Below are positions 35,122 through 44,196 of a stretch of DNA of 52,162 bases, piece after piece. This DNA is from Bacteroidaceae bacterium (GTDB lineage Bacteria > Bacteroidota > Bacteroidia > Bacteroidales > Bacteroidaceae): NCBI GenBank assembly GCA_024697945.1, contig JAILRU010000082.1, positions 1 to 52,162 of the forward strand, written 5' to 3'. Positions within the stretch are counted from its first letter, which is position 1. The number at the start of each line of letters is the position of its first letter. Below the pieces are notes generated by a model. It was given only the letters and a program-made list of their open reading frames with translations. It was not told the origin of the DNA and searched no databases. The position numbers and the translations under genes were made by a program.

Positions 35122-35805
35122 TCAATTATCAATTAAAAGCGGCCGCAGGCCGACTCTTTTGCAAAGGTTGGCCAGGCCGCAGGTGCTGCACTTGGGGCGC
35201 TGGGCGGTGCAGACGTAGCGGCCGTGGAGGATGAGCCAGTGGTGGGCGTCGGGTATCTCTTCCTCGGTGAAGTATTTGGTGAGCATCTTCTCGACACTGA
35301 GCGGGGTGGTACAGGAGGCCGGGACCAGTCCGAGCCTGTGGCTGACGCGAAAGACGTGGGTATCGACCGCCATGCGCGCCTCGTGCCATACGACGCTCAA
35401 GACGACGTTGGCCGTCTTGCGTCCCACGCCAGGGAGGGCAGTGAGCTCGTCCATGTCCTGGGGCACCTGGCCCCCATGCCTCTCCATAAGCATACGCGCC
35501 ATCTCGACCAGATGGCGCGCTTTGTTGTTGGGGTATGAGACGCTGCGGATGTAGTCGTAGATGACCTCCGGAGTGGCGAGCGCCATTGCCTCTGCGTTCG
35601 GGTAGTCCTCGAAGAGCCGTGGCGTGACCTGGTTGATGCGCTTGTCGGTGCATTGGGCGCTGAGGATGACGGCGACCAACAGCTGGAACGGGTCGTCGTA
35701 CTTCAGCTCTGTCTTGGCTTCGGGCATCGCCTGGCGGAAGTACGCGGCCACAGCACGATAGAGCCCCCTCCGTCCCCCCTTAAGGGGGAGAGCTTCAGAT
35801 GCCAT
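35122..35805 (-). CDS. nth: Endonuclease III
   Basis: A DNA N-glycosylase/AP lyase that removes oxidised pyrimidines in base excision repair. The 227-residue protein has the helix-hairpin-helix LPGVGRKTANVVLS with the catalytic lysine, the catalytic aspartate in VDTHVFR, and the 4Fe-4S ligands in CTAQRPKCSTCGLANLC (spacing 6, 2, 5). The N-terminal segment EALPLKGGRRGLYRA is translated from a GC palindromic repeat, and the C-terminal LLIDN from heptamer DNA, so both ends are repeat-derived. A start further inside the frame is possible; the conserved domain begins near residue 18. Confidence 0.92.
   Translation of the reverse strand: MASEALPLKGGRRGLYRAVAAYFRQAMPEAKTELKYDDPFQLLVAVILSAQCTDKRINQVTPRLFEDYPNAEAMALATPEVIYDYIRSVSYPNNKARHLVEMARMLMERHGGQVPQDMDELTALPGVGRKTANVVLSVVWHEARMAVDTHVFRVSHRLGLVPASCTTPLSVEKMLTKYFTEEEIPDAHHWLILHGRYVCTAQRPKCSTCGLANLCKRVGLRPLLIDN
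35759..35793. repeat. GC palindromic repeat inside the nth 5' end
   Basis: An element of the form agagccccct...ccccttaaggggg encodes nth residues about 5-15 in frame. It carries the same G-run and palindrome as the intergenic copies. Confidence 0.8.
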
Positions 35806-35844
35806 AATTTGAATTTTGAATTTATTAATTTTGGATTAACCCTA

Positions 35845-35870
35845 TTCCCCTAAAGGGGGTTAGGGGGTCT
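35845..35870. repeat. GC palindromic repeat at the GH43 3' end
   Basis: tcccctaaagggggttaggg and the flanking gggtct lie across the GH43 stop. On the gene strand it reads aag acc ccc taa, so the element supplies the last two residues and the stop codon. Confidence 0.8.
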
Positions 35871-36888
35871 TCTTTATCTTGTTCCGCTTGACCCCTTCGA
35901 ACGTCATCTTGACAGGGGCGATGGTGCCATCGGGGTTGAAAATGAGGCGGTCGATGCAGGTGACGCGGTGGTTGCCGTCGGTCTCCTCGAGGGGACGGCG
36001 GTGATAGATGATGTAATACTCGTCCTTGCCCGGGACCTTGATGACGCTGTGATGCCCTGCACCGCGTGCGATGCTCTCGTCGCGCTGGAGTATCTTACCC
36101 TTGAGCTTGAAGGGACCGAAGGGCGTGTCGCTGATGGCGTAGGCAACGCAGTAGTCGGGACCCGTCCAACCGCCCTGGCTCCACATGAAGTAGTACTTGC
36201 CGTTCCGCTTCAGCATGAAGGGACCCTCGACGTACTCCTTGCTGGGCGTCACCTCGTGGAACTTCTGTCCGTCCTCCCAGGGCACGATGCTGAGGAGGTC
36301 GGGACTCAGCTTGCATACGTTGCAATGCCGCCAGCCTCCGTAGAACATATAGTATTGTCCGTCGTCATCGCGGAATACGAACTGGTCGATGGGCTGTGCT
36401 CCGTTGACAATCTCGTTGATAAGCGGCTTGCCGAGAGCATCCTTATAGGGACCTTCGGGCTTGTCGCTGACAGCAACGCCAATGCCGCCCACTTCACCCT
36501 CGTGCACGTCATTGCCTCCAAAGAAGAGGTAGTACTTGTTGTTGGCCTCGATGATGGCTGGTGCCCAAAGCGCCCGCCTCAGCCAGGGGATGTCCTGCTT
36601 GGTGATGATGTTCTCGTGCTTCGTCCAGTTGACGAGGTCCTTGCTGGAGAAAGCATCGAAGTGGAGCTGCTCGTCGTAGGGAGCGCTGAAGGTGGGGAAC
36701 ACCCAGTACTTGCCGTCGAGGACAGCACCTTCAGGGTCGGCATACCATCCCTCGAAAATTGGGTTGCCACTTGTCTTTTTCTTCTTCGCGTCAGCAGTGC
36801 TGACGATACAAGCTAAAGCAAGGAGGAGAAAGACCCCCCAGCTCCCTTTAGGGGGAGAGAATAGAGTTTTTAATTCTTCACTTTTCAT
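35860..36888 (-). CDS. Exported glycoside hydrolase family 43-type protein
   Basis: A probable beta-xylosidase, arabinofuranosidase or galactosidase of GH43, acting in the periplasm or outside the cell. With the ATG at 36888 it has 342 residues. A signal peptide (about 1-34) is followed by a five-bladed propeller. The expected acidic triad is visible as YADPEGAV (D51, base), PIDQFVF (D167, pKa modulator) and YVEGPFMLK (E220, acid). A GTG at 36900 is a weaker start. Residues 11-20 of the signal region, SPPKGSWGVF, are encoded by a GC palindromic repeat, and the last codons and stop by another. No polysaccharide-utilisation partner is adjacent. Confidence 0.85.
   Translation of the reverse strand: MKSEELKTLFSPPKGSWGVFLLLALACIVSTADAKKKKTSGNPIFEGWYADPEGAVLDGKYWVFPTFSAPYDEQLHFDAFSSKDLVNWTKHENIITKQDIPWLRRALWAPAIIEANNKYYLFFGGNDVHEGEVGGIGVAVSDKPEGPYKDALGKPLINEIVNGAQPIDQFVFRDDDGQYYMFYGGWRHCNVCKLSPDLLSIVPWEDGQKFHEVTPSKEYVEGPFMLKRNGKYYFMWSQGGWTGPDYCVAYAISDTPFGPFKLKGKILQRDESIARGAGHHSVIKVPGKDEYYIIYHRRPLEETDGNHRVTCIDRLIFNPDGTIAPVKMTFEGVKRNKIKKTP
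36829..36860. repeat. GC palindromic repeat in the GH43 signal peptide
   Basis: agaccccccagctcccttta and ggggga are in frame and encode SPPKGSWGVF just before the hydrophobic core. Confidence 0.8.
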
Positions 36889-36910
36889 ATTTAACTTCAC
36901 TTTTAATTAT

Positions 36911-36936
36911 TCCCCCTAAAGGGGGTTAGGGGGTCA
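36911..36936. repeat. GC palindromic repeat after the 36934 gene
   Basis: tccccctaaagggggttagg and ggg lie directly downstream of, and touch, the minus-strand TGA. It differs by very few bases from the 35845 copy. Confidence 0.8.
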
Positions 36937-37692
36937 CTCTTCGATGATGCCCGCTTCCATCAGGATAGGCAGGATGCGGGCAGCAAGTCTGCGTTTGTTT
37001 TTGTCCTTTTCTTCGTAGTAAGCGTTGTGCAGGTCAATAAGGTCGCGGCTCAGAAGCAACTTGTCCATCCTGCGGTCGTCAAGCAGCTGAATGTTGTAGC
37101 GGCCCTTATCGTCTGCTGCCGAGGAAATGACGTAGCACACTTGATTCTTCAGTTGCTTATTGGTCGTCATGGCCCCCGAAGCAGCCGCCATAGCACCAGA
37201 GGCAACGCCGGCTACTGCCGCTGCTGCTGCTACCGAGCCGATAGGGCCCGCCGGGATGAACACGGGAACTACTATGGGCATATCGCTTTTTGTCATCATT
37301 GCGTTGACGACAATGAGGTCGTGCTCATTTATGCCTGCTGATTTGCAGTAGCCCTTGCCAAAGCGCATGTTCTCGTAGCGCAGGTTTCGGCAGTTGACGT
37401 ATATCTCATCACCCTGCTTCACGGCAAAGGCCACCTCATTGAGAATCTTGTCGATGTCTTTGTCTCCTGCGGTCAGTTTATAGTTACTGACGCCCCACAT
37501 GAATTGGTATCCCTTGCTGTGCTTCTTGCAATAGACGGTATCCAAGGGTTCCCACTTTCCCTCAAGGAAGTCCTTGTAGCTTTTGCAGTACCCGCATTGA
37601 CCACAAACAGAGACAGTTGTCAGCAGGAACAATACTATCGTCAATACAGTCCGGCTCATATCTCTTTTAGTGACATTCATCGTGCTGAACAT
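36934..37692 (-). CDS. Exported protein of unknown function with Gly/Ala-rich membrane segment
   Basis: A 252-residue protein. The N-terminal signal peptide core is RTVLTIVLFLLTTVSV (start at 37692, 37680 or 37659). A cysteine cluster GQCGYCKSY follows, then a soluble part with YVNCRNLRYENMRFGKGYCKS. A Gly/Ala-rich hydrophobic stretch (IPAGPIGSVAAAAAVAGVAS, about 147-172) could span a membrane or form a glycine-zipper helix. The C-terminal part is charged and helical. It is followed on the same strand by repeat DNA and GH43. I do not recognise the family with confidence. Context offers no function. Confidence 0.6.
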   Translation of the reverse strand: MFSTMNVTKRDMSRTVLTIVLFLLTTVSVCGQCGYCKSYKDFLEGKWEPLDTVYCKKHSKGYQFMWGVSNYKLTAGDKDIDKILNEVAFAVKQGDEIYVNCRNLRYENMRFGKGYCKSAGINEHDLIVVNAMMTKSDMPIVVPVFIPAGPIGSVAAAAAVAGVASGAMAAASGAMTTNKQLKNQVCYVISSAADDKGRYNIQLLDDRRMDKLLLSRDLIDLHNAYYEEKDKNKRRLAARILPILMEAGIIEE

Positions 37693-37712
37693 GCGTTAAA
37701 TGGGGAAGGCAA

Positions 37713-38378
37713 TCAGTCTTCCACTACGCCCTTCTTTGTGGTGAGGACATCGACGAAGCCGTTGAAGATTTCCTCCACGCGGTCAACCGTCATGCGGCGG
37801 AACTTGCCGCTGCGGGGATAAAGCTTCGTGCCCTTCTTATTGACGGCAACCTTGTCCGTAATCCACTCCTCGGCCTTGTAGGGGATGCCATTCTTGCCGT
37901 CCATGTCCTCGTTGTAGTAATAGGTGATCTGCGTGATGGTGATGTTCACCTTCTGGCCGCTGACAGTGGCGCTGAGGAGATAGCGGAAACGTGTGCGGTC
38001 GAGGTTGAGGAAGACGTGGGTAAACGTCATGTACTCGTCTATACGCGCCACGACGCTACCTGCCGAACGGTCTTCGGAGATGATGCGCGTGTAGTCGGAA
38101 TTCGGTGCCTGGATGGCATTGCCGACGAGCGAGTTCTTTGTGTAGGCAAGCAGCACATCGTAGATCTGCTGGTCGCTTTTGTCAGTCACGGTGAAGTTCT
38201 TCTGGAAGGTCACGATGCCCTCCACCTCGGGAACAGCTCCGAGCAGGTACTTCGGATCTTTCATGTAATCTCTCTTTCCTGCCATGAGGACGAGAGGCAT
38301 GCACATGAGAACTAAGAGGAGAACCAGCCCCCTCCCCGCTCCCCCTTTAGGGGAGTGCCTCAGATTTGTTGTTGTCAT
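37713..38378 (-). CDS. DUF4468 domain exported protein
   Basis: A 221-residue exported protein. Its N-terminus is odd: MTTTNLRHSPKGGAGRGL precedes the hydrophobic core VLLLVLMCMPLVLMAG. Residues 7-18 come from a GC palindromic repeat read in frame. The mature part (about 50-140) matches DUF4468, with VEGIVTFQKNFTVTDKSDQQ and YDVLLAYTKNSL, a fold like TATA-binding protein. The function is unknown. The next gene, at 37692, is 20 bp downstream, so the pair is probably co-transcribed. A start at an internal Met (residue 25 or later) would lose the positive n-region. Confidence 0.72.
   Translation of the reverse strand: MTTTNLRHSPKGGAGRGLVLLLVLMCMPLVLMAGKRDYMKDPKYLLGAVPEVEGIVTFQKNFTVTDKSDQQIYDVLLAYTKNSLVGNAIQAPNSDYTRIISEDRSAGSVVARIDEYMTFTHVFLNLDRTRFRYLLSATVSGQKVNITITQITYYYNEDMDGKNGIPYKAEEWITDKVAVNKKGTKLYPRSGKFRRMTVDRVEEIFNGFVDVLTTKKGVVED
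38326..38360. repeat. GC palindromic repeat in the DUF4468 signal region
   Basis: agccccctccccgctccccc and tttaggggagtgcct encode RHSPKGGAGRGL in frame. Confidence 0.8.
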
Positions 38379-38431
38379 AGCTTTAAATAATTATGTTATT
38401 TATTTGTCATTTATATTTCTTACTTCCCCCA

Positions 38432-38465
38432 AGGCACTCCCCCAAGGGGGAGCAGGGAGGGGGCT
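38432..38465. repeat. GC palindromic repeat after the ABC permease gene
   Basis: ggcactcccccaagggggag followed by cagggagggggct ends 3 bp from the permease stop. It has the same layout as the copy at 38326, which is inside a gene. Confidence 0.8.
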
Positions 38466-38467
38466 TC

Positions 38468-39691
<1,224 letters not shown>

Positions 39692-39692
39692 G

Positions 39693-40445
39693 TTAATCGT
39701 CGTTTGTTTTTGGAAGAGCAGCCAGGGCCTCGGCAGCAGAGAGGATGTTGGGATTCTCCACGTCTTCGCGTATCTTGCCGTCACTGAGCATGATGTTGCG
39801 GCTGCTGTACTTGGCTATCTCTGGGTTATGGGTGACGAAGATGATGGTGCGGCCCTGACGGTGCAACTCCTGGAAGAGACACAATATCTCAAAGGAGGTG
39901 TGGGTGTCGAGGTTACCCGTTGCCTCATCGGCAAGGATGACGGCAGGATTGTTCACCAAAGCCCGGGCAATGGCGACGCGCTGCATATGACCACCGGACA
40001 TCTGGTTGCTCTTGTGGTCGAGACGGTCGCCCAGCCCTACAGCCTGGAGTGCCTTGATGGCAGCCTCACGACGCTGACGGGCATTGTAGGTCTTGTTGTA
40101 CATCAGGGGCAGTTCCACGTTCTCTACAGCCGTCGTCTTTGCCAACAGGTTGTAGTTCTGGAAGATGAAGCCTATCTTGCGATTGCGCAGAACAGCACGC
40201 TCGCTGCGACGCATCTTACGCACAGGGACACCATCCAGGATGTATTCCCCGCTCGTAGGGGTGTCAAGGCATCCCAACTGGTTGAGCAGGGTACTCTTGC
40301 CCGAACCGGAAGTGCCCATGATGGTGACGAACTCACCTTCATATATCTTGAAGCTGACTCCTCGGAGCGCCTTCACGACCTCACTGCCGACATGGAAGTC
40401 GCGTCGTACGTCACGTAGCTCAATGACGACCTTCTTATTTTCCAT
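39693..40445 (-). CDS. MacB-type ABC transporter ATP-binding protein
   Basis: Cytosolic ATPase of the efflux system. With the ATG at 40445 it has 250 residues. It shows the Walker A motif GTSGSGKST (44-52), Q-loop FQNYNL, signature MSGGHMQRVAIARAL, Walker B VILADEATGNLD and the switch His in FVTHNPEIA. It is the LolD/MacB subfamily type. It overlaps the adaptor gene by 11 bp, which implies coupled translation. The downstream permease completes the transporter. Confidence 0.95.
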   Translation of the reverse strand: MENKKVVIELRDVRRDFHVGSEVVKALRGVSFKIYEGEFVTIMGTSGSGKSTLLNQLGCLDTPTSGEYILDGVPVRKMRRSERAVLRNRKIGFIFQNYNLLAKTTAVENVELPLMYNKTYNARQRREAAIKALQAVGLGDRLDHKSNQMSGGHMQRVAIARALVNNPAVILADEATGNLDTHTSFEILCLFQELHRQGRTIIFVTHNPEIAKYSSRNIMLSDGKIREDVENPNILSAAEALAALPKTNDD

Positions 40446-41619
40446 CTTTTTTCTTATCCTTGTCGTTGTTCCTGTTCCTCGGCTTGGGCATGAAGGGATT
40501 GCTGTTCTGCTGGGCCTCTTCCATCTCGGGCAGGTTGCTCTGCACATCGACGATGACCTTCGTGCCGGCAGTCAAACCGTTCGTCACCTGAGTCAGCGTG
40601 CCGTTCGTCACACCTGTTTGGATGGCAATGGCCTTGAGGTTCGGTCCCTCCTTGGTCCATACCTTGACGTGGCTATCGACATCGGTTATCGTCTCGCCCT
40701 CGTTAAGCATGGCCTCACTGGGCTTGAAACGCAGTGCTTTGGTGGGAATGGCAAGCACGCCAGGCATCTCAAGGGTATAGATGTTCACGTTGGCAGTGAG
40801 ACCGGGCTTGAGCTTGAGGTCCTGGTTCGGAGCACTGATGACAACCTGGTAGGTCACTACGTTGCTCTCGGTGGTTGGCTGCTGACGTACCTGAGTGACA
40901 GCTCCCTCGAAGGTGTCGTTTGGAAAGGCATCGACCGTGAAGCTGACGCGTTGTCCTTCCTTCACCTCACCTATGTCTGCCTCGTCAACGTCCGCAATGA
41001 CGCGCATGTCGGTCAGGTCGCGTGCAATGGTGAAAAGCGTGGGCGTGTTGAAGCTGGAGGCGACGGTCTGTCCTTCCTCAACCTCCTTCTTCAGCACTAC
41101 GCCATCGATGGGACTGGTGATGGTGGCATAGCCCAGGTTGGTCTGTGCCTTCTTCACACTCTCCTTCTGATGCGTCACTGTCTGCTCTGCCTTTATGAAG
41201 GAGAGACGGGCCTGCTCGTAATCATTGGCAGAGATGAGGCCTTTATCGTAGAGAGCCTTGAAGCGTTCATAGTTGGTCTTCTGATAGTCGAATTCACTCT
41301 GTGCACTCTTCAGGTTCGCCTGTGCACTGCTAAGCTCACTCATGAGGTTGGTGCGGTCAAGCTCGGCAATGATGTCACCTGCCTTGACAACGCTATTGTA
41401 ATCGACATAGAGCCTGCTCACGATGCCACTCACTTGGGTGCCGACATCCACACTCGTTACGGGTTCGATGGTACCAGTTGCAGTCACGCTTGTGGTAACG
41501 TCCTGTATCGCGGCTTCAACCTCGGTATAGGTGAAGTCAATCTTCTTTTGGCAACTGCCCATAATGGATACTGCGACTACCAGTATTGCTGCCTTAATGA
41601 ATAATATATGTTTTCTCAT
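40435..41619 (-). CDS. Periplasmic adaptor (MacA/HlyD-type) lipoprotein
   Basis: Membrane-fusion subunit linking the ABC pump to the TolC channel. With the ATG at 41619 it has 394 residues. A lipobox is visible (SIMGSC, Cys about 23), followed by a biotinyl-lipoyl-like half (VGTQVSGIVSRLYVDYNSVV), a coiled-coil hairpin (about 95-165, ELSSAQANLKSAQSEFDYQK), the second lipoyl half TITSPIDGVVLKKEVEEGQT, and beta-barrel domains. A Lys/Asp-rich tail ends DKKKDGK. The longer open frame upstream runs through repeat DNA and is not coding. It follows tolC by 64 bp. Confidence 0.92.
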   Translation of the reverse strand: MRKHILFIKAAILVVAVSIMGSCQKKIDFTYTEVEAAIQDVTTSVTATGTIEPVTSVDVGTQVSGIVSRLYVDYNSVVKAGDIIAELDRTNLMSELSSAQANLKSAQSEFDYQKTNYERFKALYDKGLISANDYEQARLSFIKAEQTVTHQKESVKKAQTNLGYATITSPIDGVVLKKEVEEGQTVASSFNTPTLFTIARDLTDMRVIADVDEADIGEVKEGQRVSFTVDAFPNDTFEGAVTQVRQQPTTESNVVTYQVVISAPNQDLKLKPGLTANVNIYTLEMPGVLAIPTKALRFKPSEAMLNEGETITDVDSHVKVWTKEGPNLKAIAIQTGVTNGTLTQVTNGLTAGTKVIVDVQSNLPEMEEAQQNSNPFMPKPRNRNNDKDKKKDGK

Positions 41620-41651
41620 CTTATATAATATATAATGTAGTATTTCTTTAT

Positions 41652-41685
41652 TCTCCTCCCCTTCGGGGGAGGTCGGGAGGGGTCT
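41652..41685. repeat. GC palindromic repeat between tolC-like and adaptor genes
   Basis: tctcctccccttcgggggag and gtcgggaggggtct begin in the tolC-like TAG stop. It is the most mismatched copy (ttcg loop) but has the same layout. Confidence 0.75.
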
Positions 41686-43015
41686 ATAACTCAATCTTCT
41701 CTCCCGTGTAGAACTTGAGCAGTTGTATGTTGAGGAGCGCCGTGTACTTGCTCTGCAGCATGTCCTGCTCGGCACTTATCACGTTGTCGCGGCCCTGCAA
41801 CACATCCACGGTATTCTTCAGCCCGTTCTGGAACTGCTCGTTCAGCAACTCGTAGCTTGCCTCCTGACTCTTGACTCGGCTCTTGGCAGCAATGTAGTTC
41901 TGCTGACCGTTGTTGGCATCTAGCCAGTACTGCTCGATGGTGCTGGAGAGGGTGTTCTTCTTGTCCTGCAGGTCGAGCTTGGAGGAGAGCTGTTGCAGCT
42001 TGGCGGTCTTGACGTTCGACATGTTGCGACGGTTGTCGAAGATGGGAACGCTGAAGTTGACGCCTGCACTCATGTTCAGGTTGGTCTTCATCTGCTCGCC
42101 CCACCCGTTCTTGCTACCGCTCGAATGATTACTGCCGAGGCTTGCACTGACACCGATTGTCGGCAGGAAGCCTCGCTTGGCGATGTCGAGCTGCATGTCG
42201 GCTGCCTCGATGCTGAGCTCGGCACTCTTTATCTCCGGACGTGCTTCCAAGGCCTTGGCATAGGCCTCCTGAGCACTGGGCACGAGTGCCAAAACCTGCT
42301 CATCAGTAGGGATGTTGCCTGCCACATCAAAAGGCGTGTTGAGGTCGAGTTCAAGGAGAGCCTTGAGCTGACGCTTGTAGTTGGAAAGCAACGTCTCACT
42401 GTTGGTGAGGGAATACTGGGCGCTGCTGAGCTGGGCTTCAAGCTGTACGACATCTGCCCTTGCCATCTGTCCCTGCTTCATCATCTCCACACCTCGGTCG
42501 TACTGACTCTGGGCAGTCCCGAGAAGCTGCTCGTTGACCTTCTTTGCCTCCTTGGTGTACATGATTTGCACATAGAGCTTTGCTATCTGCTCCTGGATGG
42601 TGAGCTCGCTCTGCTCTGTCGTAAGGGCGGTGATGCGGTTCTGCAGCGCCTGTTCCTTGATGTTCTTGTAGTTGATGCCGCCATTCCATAGGGTAACGTT
42701 GGCATTCAGGCCGTAGGAGCCCTGATAGGTGACGTTACTTCTGGTGCTGGTCACCTGGTCTCCCTGCACCACAGCCATTACCTCGGTGAAAGGACGATAG
42801 CCTACACTGTGGCCTGTACTGAAGCTTAGACTGGGGAAGAGGGCCCCCTTGTCCTGCCAGAGGCTTACCTCGCCTCGCTCTTCGCTGATGCGGTTCTTCT
42901 GCACCTGGATGTTATGCTCCAACGCATAGTCCAGACAGTCCTGCAATGTCCAAGCCTCATGGCCCGAAGCAGTCCCTGCAAAAAGCATCAATAGCAATAA
43001 AAATCTAACTTTCAT
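41684..43015 (-). CDS. TolC-family outer-membrane efflux protein
   Basis: A 443-residue outer-membrane channel. The signal peptide (about 1-18, ending TASG) is followed by two OEP repeats with long coiled-coil helices: WTLQDCLDYALEHNIQVQKN (about 22-41), LTIQEQIAKLYVQIMYTKEA and, in the second half, RPEIKSAELSIEAADMQLDI. It is first in the efflux run tolC, adaptor, ATPase, permease, all minus strand with short spacing, so it is the likely dedicated channel. Upstream is a 126-bp heptamer array with no recognisable -7 box, so the promoter is uncertain. Confidence 0.92.
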   Translation of the reverse strand: MKVRFLLLLMLFAGTASGHEAWTLQDCLDYALEHNIQVQKNRISEERGEVSLWQDKGALFPSLSFSTGHSVGYRPFTEVMAVVQGDQVTSTRSNVTYQGSYGLNANVTLWNGGINYKNIKEQALQNRITALTTEQSELTIQEQIAKLYVQIMYTKEAKKVNEQLLGTAQSQYDRGVEMMKQGQMARADVVQLEAQLSSAQYSLTNSETLLSNYKRQLKALLELDLNTPFDVAGNIPTDEQVLALVPSAQEAYAKALEARPEIKSAELSIEAADMQLDIAKRGFLPTIGVSASLGSNHSSGSKNGWGEQMKTNLNMSAGVNFSVPIFDNRRNMSNVKTAKLQQLSSKLDLQDKKNTLSSTIEQYWLDANNGQQNYIAAKSRVKSQEASYELLNEQFQNGLKNTVDVLQGRDNVISAEQDMLQSKYTALLNIQLLKFYTGEKIEL

Positions 43016-43023
43016 CTATATAT

Positions 43024-43149
43024 AACTCTTAATTATTAACTCTTAACTCTTAACTCTCAACTCTTAACTCTTAATTCTTAATTCTTAACTCTTAACTCTT
43101 AACTCTCAACTCTCAACTCTTAACTCTCAACTCTCAACTCTTAACTCCC
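43024..43149. repeat. Long heptamer array, 18 x aactctt/aactctc
   Basis: Eighteen units of exactly 7 nt (mostly aactctt or aactctc, a few aattctt and one aattatt) keep perfect phase for 126 bp. The stop codon of the GT2 gene lies in it, and the tolC-like ATG is 9 bp beyond its other end. Confidence 0.95.
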
Positions 43150-44163
43150 TCCATGCGGTAGCATGTCGAATGTATGCCTTCGTCTGGCATAATACTGCCA
43201 TAGCAAGTTAAACGGACTGAGTATCTGGTCCGCAGGAACGACTGTTGCAGCCAGGTTACGGTCTCTGTCTGCCTTGAAGTCCTTACGCATACGGTGGAAG
43301 TCGTAGTGTGCACGAAGCACAGCCCAACAGGCAGCCCAATGACCACCCACGAGGAAATGCAACGCTGCTGCTGCATCGAACAGACGACGCCAGTGCATGA
43401 CACTACAGAAGTTTTTCTCCGGCAAATTCTTGAAGAGAAGCAACAGATTGTTACGGAAGTTGAGGTAGGCCTTGCGGGGACTTTCCTTCGGCAGGGTGCC
43501 ACCACCCACATGGTATATGACACTCTGCGGAATGCAGACAATGCCATAGCCTCGGCTGCGCAGACGCCAGCAAAGGTCAATCTCCTCCTGATGCGCAAAG
43601 AAACGGGCATCCAGTCCGCCTGCCTCCAAATAGACATTGCGTCGTATGAGCAAGGCTGCTCCCGTGGCCCATGCCACAGAAGCAATACTGTCGTACTGCC
43701 CTTCATCACGTTCCACCGTACCCAGGATGCGTCCCCTGCAGAAGGGGAAACCCAGTCGTCCGATATAGCCGCCACAGGCACCTGCATATTCCAACATATC
43801 GGGCGCACTCTCTTGGCGCACCTTCGGCTGACAGGCAGCTACCTCCGGATGACGCTCCATGTAGTCGAGCATGGGCTTGAGCCATCCTGCTTCCACACGG
43901 ACATCACTATTGAGCAGAAGGCACAAGTCGCCATCCACCTGAGCTATGGCTCGGTTATAGCCTTCTGCAAAGCCATAGTTGCGGTCGAATACTATCGTAC
44001 GGATGTCGGGGAACTGCTCCGCAAGTACGCTAAGGGAATCGTCCGTACTACCATTGTCAGCCACAATAACCTCCGCCTCGGGCGAATGCTCGATAACAGA
44101 AGGCAGGAACCGCCGCAACATCCTAGCACCATTCCAATTGAGTATGACAATACTAATTTTCAA
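43141..44163 (-). CDS. Family 2 glycosyltransferase
   Basis: A 340-residue GT-A fold transferase, resembling rhamnosyl- or other sugar transferases of cell-surface polysaccharide synthesis. It starts KISIVILNWNGARMLRRFLP, has VADNGSTDDSL, the DxD-like metal site NSDVR (about residues 95-99) and a later EEIDLCWRLRSRGY. There is no membrane anchor at the start; a hydrophobic stretch near 285 may associate with membrane. The start is the TTG at 44163, which lies in a heptamer unit, and the stop is in another array. It is the only glycosyltransferase here and no locus surrounds it. Confidence 0.88.
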   Translation of the reverse strand: MKISIVILNWNGARMLRRFLPSVIEHSPEAEVIVADNGSTDDSLSVLAEQFPDIRTIVFDRNYGFAEGYNRAIAQVDGDLCLLLNSDVRVEAGWLKPMLDYMERHPEVAACQPKVRQESAPDMLEYAGACGGYIGRLGFPFCRGRILGTVERDEGQYDSIASVAWATGAALLIRRNVYLEAGGLDARFFAHQEEIDLCWRLRSRGYGIVCIPQSVIYHVGGGTLPKESPRKAYLNFRNNLLLLFKNLPEKNFCSVMHWRRLFDAAAALHFLVGGHWAACWAVLRAHYDFHRMRKDFKADRDRNLAATVVPADQILSPFNLLWQYYARRRHTFDMLPHGGS

Positions 44164-44196
44164 TTATCAATTTTCAATTTTCAATTTTCAATTATC
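44155..44196. repeat. Heptamer array spanning the mtaB stop and GT2 start
   Basis: Six units (aattttc, aattatc, aattttc x3, aattatc) contain the TTG start of GT2 (44163) and the TGA stop of mtaB (44181-44183). Confidence 0.92.

Noticed and set aside
41620..41775. Longer N-terminus of the adaptor protein (reading RPLPTSPEGEEN)
   Set aside because: It runs into the tolC-like gene and a GC repeat; the ATG at 41619 gives a proper lipoprotein signal peptide.
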